Of a DNA stretch of 6,394 nt, positions 1-6,394 are shown piece after piece. The stretch comes from Burkholderiales bacterium UBA6064. GTDB taxonomy: Bacteria; Pseudomonadota; Gammaproteobacteria; Burkholderiales; Burkholderiaceae_B. Positions within the stretch are counted from its first letter, which is position 1; each line of letters starts with the position of its first letter. A program made the position numbers and the translations under genes. The notes beneath the pieces were generated by a model. That model worked only from the letters and a program-made list of their open reading frames with translations. It was not told the DNA's origin and did no database searches. The stretch covers positions 8,091 to 14,484 of the forward strand of contig DIYC01000114.1 of assembly GCA_002428895.1 (NCBI GenBank), read 5' to 3'.

Positions 1-1504
1 CCTGTTCAGCACGAATTAGTTTCAGCTTATCCTCTGGTTTAGCCTCAGCAATAAAGTCATCTACACCCGCTTCTGCTGCAATTACCCCAGCAGTGACCGG
101 ATTGTCGCCCGTAACCATCACTGTGCGCACGCCAAGCGCACGAAGGCAGGCAAAGCGTTCTGCCACACCGGGTTTAATCACATCGCTTAAGGCAATCACA
201 CCCAGAATCTGATCGTTACTGGCCACTACCAGAGGCGTGCCACCGACCTGGGCTATATCCATGACCAGAGTGTGCAAATTACTCGGAATATAAATCTTGC
301 GAACCTCAGCCCAAGCCTTCACCGTATCGCTAGCCCCTTTAACGAAGACGCTACCGTCGGCAAGTAAAATGCCAGACAATCGCGTTTCGGCAGAAAACGG
401 CAGGTACTCAGCGTTGGTGGGCCGATCTGGTAGCGGGTAACCCTGACGTTTTGCCAACTCTACGATCGATTTTCCTTCTGGTGTTGAATCTTCATAAGAA
501 GTCAGTACGGCAGCATGAATTAGATCCTCGACTGTTGCATTTCCTGCTGGAAGAAAGCGCGTCGCCTGGCGATCACCAAAAGTGATGGTACCGGTCTTAT
601 CAATCAATAGCGTATCCACATCACCCGCAACTTCAACAGCTTTACCCGATTTTGCAACCACGTTTGCTGCCAGTGCTCGATTCATGCCTGCAATCCCGAT
701 GGCGGGTAACAAACCACCGATGGTTGTAGGAATTAAGCACACCAATAATGCAATCAACATGGTGTAATCCAGACCTGCACCCATAAAATTTGCCATAGGC
801 GGCAAGGTAACCACAACCAGAATAAAGACCAAGGTTAATGCTGTGAGCAATACAGTCAATGCCATCTCATTCGGAGTTTTTTGACGTTGAGCCCCTTCCA
901 CCAAACCAATCATGCGATCTAAAAAGCTATGGCCTGGATCGGCAGTCACCTCAAATTCAATTTCACCGGTCAGCACCTTGGTGCCTCCAATTACACCACA
1001 ATGATCTCCGCCAGCTTCCCGCAGCACTGCTGCCGACTCACCGGTAACAGCAGATTCATTCACCGTGGCTACACCTGTCACAATTTCACCATCTGCGGGA
1101 ATATACTCACCGTGACCAACACGAACTCGATCACCTTGACGTAAACTTTCCGCATCGACAATCTCTTCTATCTGACTGTTATTGAGGCGACGCGCTGTCA
1201 ATGACCGTTTGGCAGAGCGCAGGCTAGCTGCTTGACCACGGCCACGCGCTTCGGCTAACGATTCAGAAAAATTAGCAAACCAAACGGTAAACAATAAAAG
1301 CATCGTCGTTGCCAATTCAAAACCGAAGGATTGTCCGCTCAATAAGCGCTGCAAAGTAAAGAGCGCAGTCGTAAACGTTCCTATCAAAACCACAAACATC
1401 ACTGGGTTGGTGACAGCTGATTTTGAGGTCAGTTTTTTTAAAGCCATCCACGCAGCGGCACCAATTACCTGTTTGTCTAAAAACTTAAGGGATTGTTGTT
1501 TCAT
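1..1504 (-). CDS. kdpB: Potassium-transporting P-type ATPase subunit KdpB (partial, C-terminus outside window)
   Basis: This is the catalytic subunit of the inner-membrane KdpFABC potassium pump. It hydrolyses ATP through an aspartyl-phosphate to drive K+ uptake under potassium limitation. My translation from the ATG at 1504 is uninterrupted for 501 codons to the window edge. The E. coli protein has 682 residues, so about 180 (the rest of the P domain and the last membrane helices) lie outside. Visible landmarks are hydrophobic helices near residues 34-53, 62-78, 214-236 and 247-262, the last containing the conserved PTTIGG (Pro259). The actuator-domain TGES is at 154-157, the phosphorylated Asp302 lies in DKTGTIT, the nucleotide-binding FSAETR and KGA are at 370-375 and 389-391, and TGDN is at 465-468. 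Ser157 matches the E. coli Ser162 whose phosphorylation inhibits the pump. The start follows the kdpA stop by 4 bases, which indicates a co-transcribed and probably translationally coupled pair. Identification is firm. Confidence 0.97.
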   Translation of the reverse strand, partial: MKQQSLKFLDKQVIGAAAWMALKKLTSKSAVTNPVMFVVLIGTFTTALFTLQRLLSGQSFGFELATTMLLLFTVWFANFSESLAEARGRGQAASLRSAKRSLTARRLNNSQIEEIVDAESLRQGDRVRVGHGEYIPADGEIVTGVATVNESAVTGESAAVLREAGGDHCGVIGGTKVLTGEIEFEVTADPGHSFLDRMIGLVEGAQRQKTPNEMALTVLLTALTLVFILVVVTLPPMANFMGAGLDYTMLIALLVCLIPTTIGGLLPAIGIAGMNRALAANVVAKSGKAVEVAGDVDTLLIDKTGTITFGDRQATRFLPAGNATVEDLIHAAVLTSYEDSTPEGKSIVELAKRQGYPLPDRPTNAEYLPFSAETRLSGILLADGSVFVKGASDTVKAWAEVRKIYIPSNLHTLVMDIAQVGGTPLVVASNDQILGVIALSDVIKPGVAERFACLRALGVRTVMVTGDNPVTAGVIAAEAGVDDFIAEAKPEDKLKLIRAEQ

Positions 1505-1508
1505 GCTG

Positions 1509-3236
1509 TTACTCCTGACTCATATCGATTGAAGACAACTCAAGAACTTCACCAATAGACCCAAGAACTGCCGAAGGAAGAAACGAAAGAAAATTGAGAA
1601 TCACAATGACAGTGATTAATGTAACGCCAAAGGTTACACTTTCCAGACGCAGCGTAGCATTTGATTCTGGCGCTACTCGCTTGCTAGCCAACCACCCCGC
1701 GACCACCAAAGGGAGCACCAACGGCAAATACCGACCAAGAATCAACACGAACACACACGTCAAATTCCACCACACGGTATTGTCACCAAGTCCTTCAAAG
1801 CCAGAACCATTGTTCGCAAATGCAGAGGTGTACTCATAAAATACCTGAGAAATACCGTGAAAACTGGGATTGTTATTTTGAGCCAGACCAGGAATACCCA
1901 CTGTGATCGCTGTCAACGGGAGAATGATCAAACTGGGCAAAACAATTAAGCTGCCCAAAATAGTCATTTCCCGAGTTTCAATCTTGCGACCAAATATCTC
2001 CGGTGTACGACCAATCATCAGGCAGGAAATGAAGACAGCGACCCAAACATACACCAGAAAATTAACAAAACCGCAGCCTAGACCACCCCAAATGGCGTTA
2101 ATCAACATGCCTGCTCGTGCCATTAAACCTCCAATCGGATTGAACGAATCGAGCATTGCATTAACCGATCCATTTGAAGTTTGGGTGGTCAAAGTTCCCC
2201 ACAAGGCTGAAAGTTCTACTCCAAAACGTACCTCTTTACCTTCCAGATTGGGGCCATCCGAGCTAAGCCCAGAAAACGCTATATTCGGTTGCAACTCGCT
2301 ATAAATCGTTATACCAATAAAGGCGAGACTCATGACGCCCATGACAACAAGAGACATCATTGAAAAACGGCGCCGACCCAATAAATATCCTGCCATAAAT
2401 ACGGTGGCAATCGGAAACAACACGATCGAGATTGTTTGAATGGCATTACTAACCGGAGTTGGGTTTTCTAGTGGATTGCTACTGTTAGAGCCATACCAGC
2501 CACCGCCATTCGTGCCCAATTGTTTAATGGCCACCATGGCAGCAACGGGGCCCACCGGAATTATCTGCTCATGCATTTCAACAGCAGGATCTAATGTTTG
2601 GCTAATCTGCGCCCCATCATACGTATTAGGCACCCCTTGCCAAGTCAGCAACAAAGAAAGCACCAGTGCACTGGGTAACATAATGCGAACAATTCCGCGC
2701 ACCAAATCGACATAATAATTGCCCAAATCCCTTGGCTCGCCTTCTTGCGCAGATTCGTTGTTTTGACCTCCCATCATGCCCCGTAAAATAGCCACGCAAA
2801 CCGCCAAGGCCATACTAGGAGTCACGACTTGCAAGGTGATTATTAAAAATGATTGAGACAGATAACTTAATTGTGCCTGCCCTGAATAGTGCTGTTGATT
2901 GGTATTGGTCAGAAAAGACACCGCAGTATGCAAAGCCAAGTCCCAGGACAATGGGCCAATGTGATCTGGATTCATAGGCAGCAGGTGCTGAAACAAAAGA
3001 ATCAAATAAGCGACAATGCCTAACAGCAGATTACTGAAGAGAAATGCCCAGGCATAGCCCTGCCAAGTCATTCTCTGAGAAGGATTAAGACCAATTAATT
3101 GATAAATCACCCTCTCAACCAAACCAAATATTCGGTCACTGGCATGCGGACAACCAGAAAAAACCCCAGCCATATATCGCCCAATAGGCCAAGCCAGACC
3201 CAGTGCCAGCAACAAGATCAGTGTAATTTCTAACAT
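1509..3236 (-). CDS. kdpA: Potassium-transporting ATPase potassium-binding subunit KdpA
   Basis: KdpA is the polytopic subunit of the KdpFABC complex that selects K+ from the periplasmic side; it belongs to the superfamily of K+ transporters with four pore-loop repeats. All four pore-loop signatures are visible (numbered from the ATG at 3236, 575 residues): TNTN at 110-113, GTNGGG at 241-246, SNGSVNAM at 354-361 and ANNGSGFEG at 474-482. The conserved RTPE is at 410-413, and about ten hydrophobic segments are spread along the chain. The frame can be extended to a TTG at 3266 (585 residues), but I prefer the ATG at 3236: it is preceded by a G-rich ribosome-binding-like stretch, and the protein then opens directly with the hydrophobic first helix, as in E. 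coli KdpA. The E. coli protein is 557 residues, so this one is slightly long. The frame ends in TAA and is followed by kdpB after 4 bases. Tryptophan is encoded by TGG, for example the double Trp near 490. Confidence 0.96.
   Translation of the reverse strand: MLEITLILLLALGLAWPIGRYMAGVFSGCPHASDRIFGLVERVIYQLIGLNPSQRMTWQGYAWAFLFSNLLLGIVAYLILLFQHLLPMNPDHIGPLSWDLALHTAVSFLTNTNQQHYSGQAQLSYLSQSFLIITLQVVTPSMALAVCVAILRGMMGGQNNESAQEGEPRDLGNYYVDLVRGIVRIMLPSALVLSLLLTWQGVPNTYDGAQISQTLDPAVEMHEQIIPVGPVAAMVAIKQLGTNGGGWYGSNSSNPLENPTPVSNAIQTISIVLFPIATVFMAGYLLGRRRFSMMSLVVMGVMSLAFIGITIYSELQPNIAFSGLSSDGPNLEGKEVRFGVELSALWGTLTTQTSNGSVNAMLDSFNPIGGLMARAGMLINAIWGGLGCGFVNFLVYVWVAVFISCLMIGRTPEIFGRKIETREMTILGSLIVLPSLIILPLTAITVGIPGLAQNNNPSFHGISQVFYEYTSAFANNGSGFEGLGDNTVWWNLTCVFVLILGRYLPLVLPLVVAGWLASKRVAPESNATLRLESVTFGVTLITVIVILNFLSFLPSAVLGSIGEVLELSSIDMSQE
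1512..1516 (-). promoter_or_regulatory. Ribosome binding site of kdpB
   Basis: On the minus strand AGGAG lies 7 bases before the kdpB ATG, inside the last codons of kdpA and directly abutting its TAA. Good spacing and a strong match support the ATG at 1504 as the true start and suggest translational coupling with kdpA. Confidence 0.75.
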
Positions 3237-3238
3237 AA

Positions 3239-3246
3239 CCCCACCC
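3239..3246 (-). promoter_or_regulatory. Probable ribosome binding site of kdpA
   Basis: The minus strand reads GGGTGGGG, ending 2 bases before the ATG at 3236. It is G-rich but not a clean AGGAGG, and its 3' part is close to the start; the first GGG lies at about 7 to 9 bases. The alternative starts at 3251 (ATG) and 3266 (TTG) have no comparable purine-rich stretch, so this site decides the start call. Confidence 0.5.
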
Positions 3247-3317
3247 AACATTTGTCTTAATATCAATTCATGATAAAAAAGGGAGGAGTAAAATATCTAG
3301 ATTACGACGATCGTTAG

Positions 3318-3337
3318 GCGTAAATTTTTCGTATAAA
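3318..3337 (-). promoter_or_regulatory. Possible KdpE-type operator upstream of kdpA
   Basis: On the minus strand TTTATAC (3337-3331) is followed by TTTACGC (3324-3318), about 82 bases before the kdpA ATG. From memory, the E. coli KdpE site is a direct repeat of TTTATAC and TTTACAC with starts 11 bases apart. Here the starts are 13 bases apart and the second half has G in place of A. The match in half-sites and position is suggestive, but the spacing is wrong for identical helical phasing and AT-rich DNA gives such matches by chance. Confidence 0.3.
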
Positions 3338-3376
3338 TTGTAACAGTCTTAACTACCCTACCAAATCACTACATTT

Positions 3377-4435
3377 TTAAGCATAAACCGCTTTATCAAT
3401 TTGATTAGTTTGCAAATGATAGGCTGTACAGGCATTTTCAAGAACTTCTCTGATTCTTGTTTCGGCCAATATTGGTTTTCCTTGATCCACAGGGCCTACA
3501 GAAATCACAAAATCAAGTAACTTGTGATTAAAAAATTTATTTTTAATTTCGGCCAATTGAGGTTGATTGATTGTATGTTGAATATAAGCATCAAGTGCAT
3601 TAAACAAAGCGGACGGGGTAGTACCGTTAGGGCTTATCACAATATAACCCTGATTGGGTGCCAACTGATGCATTGCTTGAATTGCCTCTAAAAAGTCATT
3701 CGCAATTACACGCGTGTTTTCAGATTTTCGAAATGAAAGTTCAAGCAGTTCAACCTTATGTTTTTGTTGCTTTTCTTTGTATTGTATGACAGAGAGTGTC
3801 GCTGATTTTTTTGAACTCATACTTAAAGCCGACTCAGAGACCACTCGAAATGAACTTTGCCTAAAAGGATTACTATTCATTAACATCAACGATTTAATGG
3901 GTAAAGCCTTTGGTTTTGCTTTTGAAGTACTGGTTTCAACTAACTCAATCACTAAGGGCTTCATGGGATATTGCTCTCTTGCTAGTTGCAACAACTCGGC
4001 AACTTCTTGTTGAGTTGCAGGTGAAGCCATTAGCAAATTCGAATTTTTAGTCAACGAGACTATATTTTTGTTAGCAACGCGACTCACTTTATCTAAAGTC
4101 TTTTGCTGCACGTCTTCTCTCACTTCAATATTCATTTTTTGGTTGTGCATCGCATTTAGATAACTTGCATTTTCAACCAACATAATTTCAGAAGCAAGAG
4201 GCCCAATTTTTGGTAAAAAAACAGTGTAATGACCATCATGTACACTTTGCGAACGCAGATAAATGATCGGTATGTTGTTGGCAATACCAATCAGCGCTTT
4301 TGCATCTGTTATTGAGATTTCAGTTTGACGATTAGCAGTTAATCGTTTGCTCGCCTCATGAAGTAAATTATCTTTCGGCCCCGCCAAACGAAAACTTACT
4401 TGCCCTTGGTGATTTTCAATTAAGAGTAACGGCAA
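3377..4435 (-). CDS. Unknown protein; probable C-terminal part of an interrupted OTU-like protease gene
   Basis: I do not recognise the full-length protein (352 residues from a TTG at 4435, ending in TAA). It has no signal peptide or membrane helix and looks soluble. Residues 43-74 have a helix-then-strand pattern (IPIIYL at 55-60) leading to DGHYTVF at 67-73. This resembles the C-terminal end of an OTU protease domain, where a strand precedes a catalytic His in an HY-type motif; His69 would be the candidate. No matching nucleophile Cys motif lies in this frame; it lies in the preceding one. The rest (about 100-352) is lysine- and serine-rich in the middle and ends in an unrecognised alpha/beta-like part around 262-340. 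As a separate gene it is poorly supported: the start would be TTG with no purine-rich site before it, and the first in-frame ATG (4183) would remove His69. It is in phase with the upstream frame, separated only by TGA and three codons. Confidence 0.6.
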   Translation of the reverse strand: MPLLLIENHQGQVSFRLAGPKDNLLHEASKRLTANRQTEISITDAKALIGIANNIPIIYLRSQSVHDGHYTVFLPKIGPLASEIMLVENASYLNAMHNQKMNIEVREDVQQKTLDKVSRVANKNIVSLTKNSNLLMASPATQQEVAELLQLAREQYPMKPLVIELVETSTSKAKPKALPIKSLMLMNSNPFRQSSFRVVSESALSMSSKKSATLSVIQYKEKQQKHKVELLELSFRKSENTRVIANDFLEAIQAMHQLAPNQGYIVISPNGTTPSALFNALDAYIQHTINQPQLAEIKNKFFNHKLLDFVISVGPVDQGKPILAETRIREVLENACTAYHLQTNQIDKAVYA

Positions 4436-4444
4436 ATTCAGTGC

Positions 4445-4447
4445 TCA
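4445..4447 (-). other. In-frame TGA separating two halves of one apparent protein
   Basis: This TGA ends the upstream frame, and the same phase continues with three sense codons (GCA, CTG, AAT) straight into the downstream frame and on to a TAA at 3379-3377. Apart from this codon the phase is open from 6394 to 3380. The OTU-like Cys motif lies before it and the His motif after it. It could be a nonsense mutation (for example CGA to TGA), a sequencing error, or a leaky stop. Genome-wide reassignment of TGA is unlikely because kdpA and kdpB use TGG for Trp and contain no in-frame TGA. Confidence 0.65.
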
Positions 4448-6394
4448 ATATAAAGCAGTGGGAATATCTGATGTAGCCATCATACTGGGCTGATCTAACA
4501 CGACCAATTCAGGAACAACAGATCGTATTCCAGCACTAAGACGAGTTAACACCTCTTTTAAAAAACTTTCTAGATCGTATTTTCCATAATCAATTGTGGC
4601 CTTTCCCGAAGCACTGAATTGATTGTCAATTCCATAGGTATTTAAGCAGTCGGAAACTGATTGTCCACATCTAAAGTGGGCTGGTTTGTCTAAAAAATCA
4701 TCTTCTTCACCCAAATGTAAAAACCCAAGTCGATCTTTCTGATATGCCTCCATTATTTTTTTTGTGCCTAAAATAAAGGGTTTGGCATAGTCGCCAATTT
4801 TGGGAAAATAAAAACCAATCTGCGCTTGTTCAATAGCACAAGCCAATTGATCTGGGGTATCAAACTGCTCAAAAACCGACAACCAGCTTGCCCGAAGCCA
4901 ACATAAATTATCCGTAAAAAACGGCTGTGGTGTGCCCTGGTTCAATCGAGTTATAGCCTCTTGGCTTCTATGTTTTGAAGAAACATCCACATTTAAATAA
5001 GTCTCAATTAACGCGTTTTGTAGCTCTTCATCAAACGGTTGGTTTAACTTCAATTGAACATCAAAAGTTCTATCCTGTATAACAGTTGAGCTTCCTCTTT
5101 CCACAGTGATAATTTGATCAAAATTTGGTTGTACACCCATTGATTGTGCAGCCAGCTCTAGTTTCTTCTGGCTTTCTTCTGCCTTTCTTTGATCAAGTTG
5201 CCTAGATTTTTTAATTCGTGCTTCTTCACTTCTTAAACTTAAATGACGTTGTTCTTTTAATTCATTGAGATGATTTTTTGCTTCCGTTTCAAAATGAATC
5301 AGAAACGATGGAAGTGGTTTTTGAATAATATCGCCAACCAGTTGATAGATCGCTAAGGGTAATAACGAGCCTTTATCAAAAAACATTTCAGGATTCTCTC
5401 CGACTAACAATTGTTTTGTAGCTTGATCCACAATTGCCAGAATGAGTTGACCTTCATGATCGTAACCCGTTTGCTGATCACCCAAGTTAGATAACCAAGA
5501 TAAAGCTTGATTCTTTTTATATAAGCTTGAATGGTTAGGATTAACAAATCGTTTCACTTCATCTATAAACGTAGAAGCATGCAATTGCTTGTTTTTCCGG
5601 CATTCCGATAAGAAAAAAGGAAGCTGATCGTTACTAAATATCGGGAATGCTTCATTTCCTTCAGAATAAATATCATTTTTTAAATACAGAAATTGGTCGA
5701 TCACGCTCACTAAGTTGATAAGAACCGGATTTAGTCTGAGCAATGCCTTTGACTCTGTTTGTGACAACCCTGAACCTAGCACTTTGTCTTGGTTAAGACC
5801 CGCATTGTTTGAATATTCAATTTGACCAATCACTTCGATTAAATTTTCTAAACGAATACTTTTAACAGGGGTGTCATTTCCCAATAAAGCGTCAGCGATT
5901 AAGCCAATGGCCTCCGGGCTTAAGTCAATTTGACCCTGTTCATTTTTTTGCAAAAACAAGTTGCCTTTAATACCCTGTTTTCCAAGAATCAAGTGAGATA
6001 AAATCACTTGGATGGCCTTGTGCCTATCTTCTAAATAACCTGTTGCCTCTGGTAAACTGGCATAGTTTTGTAAGTTTGAGCTATTCAAGCGTCTCGAAGA
6101 ACCAAACCTTTGAAGACCACCAGGTAGTCCTTCAACCCATTGGTGAATCTTGTTTTTTGATTGTAATAGAACGCTTTCGCTTTGACTGACTCTTAACTGT
6201 GAGGGCTGATGATATTGACGAACATGCGGCCCTTGTATGTCTAACCCTGCGATTGTAACCGTCTGAGTCTCATCTTTTGGGCAAAGTATATCGATGATTG
6301 AAAACGCTACGGCTAAATTCGGCTGGTTTTGAATGAGATTAACCCGAATTTGCGCCCAATTCATTTGATCTAAAGGTTTCCTGATTAGCACCTT
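4445..6394 (-). CDS. Unknown large protein with OTU-like cysteine protease nucleophile motif (N-terminus outside window)
   Basis: The frame is open to the right edge, where a GTG (6391) gives 648 residues. I see no convincing start signal, so the gene probably begins outside the window. Residues 1-365 match no family I know; they are soluble-looking and rich in Leu, Asn and Gln. Residues 366-415 are strongly charged (Glu, Lys, Arg, Gln) and likely form a long helix or coiled coil. At 493-503 the sequence TDNLCWLRASW resembles the OTU nucleophile signature D-G-N-C-x-x-R-A, with Asp494 three residues before Cys497, as in OTU enzymes. No candidate catalytic His with OTU context follows before the TGA, but one appears 224 codons after Cys497 in the continuing phase. 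OTU proteases cleave ubiquitin chains, and bacterial members known so far are mostly effectors delivered into eukaryotic hosts. That role is inference only. Another papain-like cysteine protease family is the main alternative. Confidence 0.6.
   Translation of the reverse strand, partial: KVLIRKPLDQMNWAQIRVNLIQNQPNLAVAFSIIDILCPKDETQTVTIAGLDIQGPHVRQYHQPSQLRVSQSESVLLQSKNKIHQWVEGLPGGLQRFGSSRRLNSSNLQNYASLPEATGYLEDRHKAIQVILSHLILGKQGIKGNLFLQKNEQGQIDLSPEAIGLIADALLGNDTPVKSIRLENLIEVIGQIEYSNNAGLNQDKVLGSGLSQTESKALLRLNPVLINLVSVIDQFLYLKNDIYSEGNEAFPIFSNDQLPFFLSECRKNKQLHASTFIDEVKRFVNPNHSSLYKKNQALSWLSNLGDQQTGYDHEGQLILAIVDQATKQLLVGENPEMFFDKGSLLPLAIYQLVGDIIQKPLPSFLIHFETEAKNHLNELKEQRHLSLRSEEARIKKSRQLDQRKAEESQKKLELAAQSMGVQPNFDQIITVERGSSTVIQDRTFDVQLKLNQPFDEELQNALIETYLNVDVSSKHRSQEAITRLNQGTPQPFFTDNLCWLRASWLSVFEQFDTPDQLACAIEQAQIGFYFPKIGDYAKPFILGTKKIMEAYQKDRLGFLHLGEEDDFLDKPAHFRCGQSVSDCLNTYGIDNQFSASGKATIDYGKYDLESFLKEVLTRLSAGIRSVVPELVVLDQPSMMATSDIPTALY

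Larger units (their letters stand above)
3237..3376. other. Intergenic region upstream of kdpA, probable kdp control region
   Basis: These 140 bases separate the end of the unknown frame (stop at 3377-3379) from the chosen kdpA start. I see no gene, no tRNA and no hairpin followed by a T-run that would terminate transcription coming from the upstream gene. It is AT-rich, with an 8-base palindrome ACGATCGT at 3307-3314 and a possible KdpE-like repeat at 3318-3337. I could not find a -35/-10 pair with good sequence and spacing. No short membrane peptide resembling KdpF is encoded here. Confidence 0.6.

Noticed and set aside
1..1504. Possible frameshift or truncation in kdpB
   Set aside because: Codon-by-codon translation from 1504 to the edge shows no stop or shift and keeps all motifs in order. 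The gene is incomplete only because the window ends.
582..2715. Several plus-strand open frames opposite kdpA and kdpB (582-767, 859-1047, 929-1144, 1594-1839, 1903-2304, 2440-2715)
   Set aside because: They lie antisense to well-conserved kdp coding sequence, have no ribosome binding sites that I can see, and their composition reflects the complement of membrane-protein codons.
3281..3288. Plus-strand GGGAGGAG as a ribosome binding site
   Set aside because: No start codon follows at a suitable distance on the plus strand.
3302..3323. Inverted repeat TTACG...CGTAA as a terminator or operator
   Set aside because: The arms are only 5 bases, it is not centred on the nearby ACGATCGT palindrome, and no T-run follows on either strand at the right distance.
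3714..4013. Plus-strand frame of 99 codons opposite the unknown gene
   Set aside because: It is antisense to the long minus-strand frame and is a Ser/Cys/Phe-rich translation typical of a shadow of Lys/Ser-rich coding sequence.
4445..4447. Selenocysteine at the in-frame TGA
   Set aside because: No clear stem-loop of the bacterial SECIS type is apparent just downstream, and the TGA lies between catalytic motifs rather than at an active-site Cys position.
4445..4447. Genome-wide reassignment of TGA as a sense codon
   Set aside because: kdpA, kdpB and the rest of the unknown frames contain no other in-frame TGA, and Trp is written TGG throughout the positions I checked.

Overview
The window carries one co-oriented minus-strand block with two unrelated parts. 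The kdp genes are recognisable from conserved residues. The rest is unfamiliar and looks like accessory DNA. A high-affinity Kdp potassium pump with proteobacterial-like sequence, next to an AT-rich gene with an apparent OTU-type cysteine protease motif, suggests a gammaproteobacterium, possibly host-associated. That assignment is an inference; no rRNA or other taxonomic marker is present.

Layout, read along the minus strand from right to left. From 6394 to 4445 runs a long reading frame, open at the window edge, with no recognised overall family. Its C-terminal part holds a D-x-x-C-W-x-R-A motif like the nucleophile site of OTU (ovarian tumour) cysteine proteases. It stops at a TGA (4447-4445). 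The next frame, 4435-3377, is in the same reading phase only three codons later. It begins with a weak TTG codon and carries a D-G-H-Y motif in a context resembling the OTU catalytic histidine. The simplest reading is one gene of more than 1000 codons interrupted by an in-frame TGA that falls between the two catalytic halves of one domain.

After a 140-base gap (3376-3237), which holds a possible KdpE-like direct repeat and no gene, come kdpA (3236-1509) and kdpB (from 1504, running off the left edge). They are separated by 4 bases, and the kdpB ribosome binding site ends against the kdpA stop codon. KdpA is the potassium-selective channel-like subunit and KdpB the P-type ATPase subunit that powers it. 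kdpC, and perhaps kdpD/kdpE, would be expected beyond position 1 but cannot be seen. No kdpF-like short membrane peptide is visible in the gap upstream of kdpA.

No tRNA, rRNA, CRISPR array, insertion sequence or convincing intrinsic terminator was found. The plus strand shows no credible gene; its open frames are shadows of the minus-strand genes.
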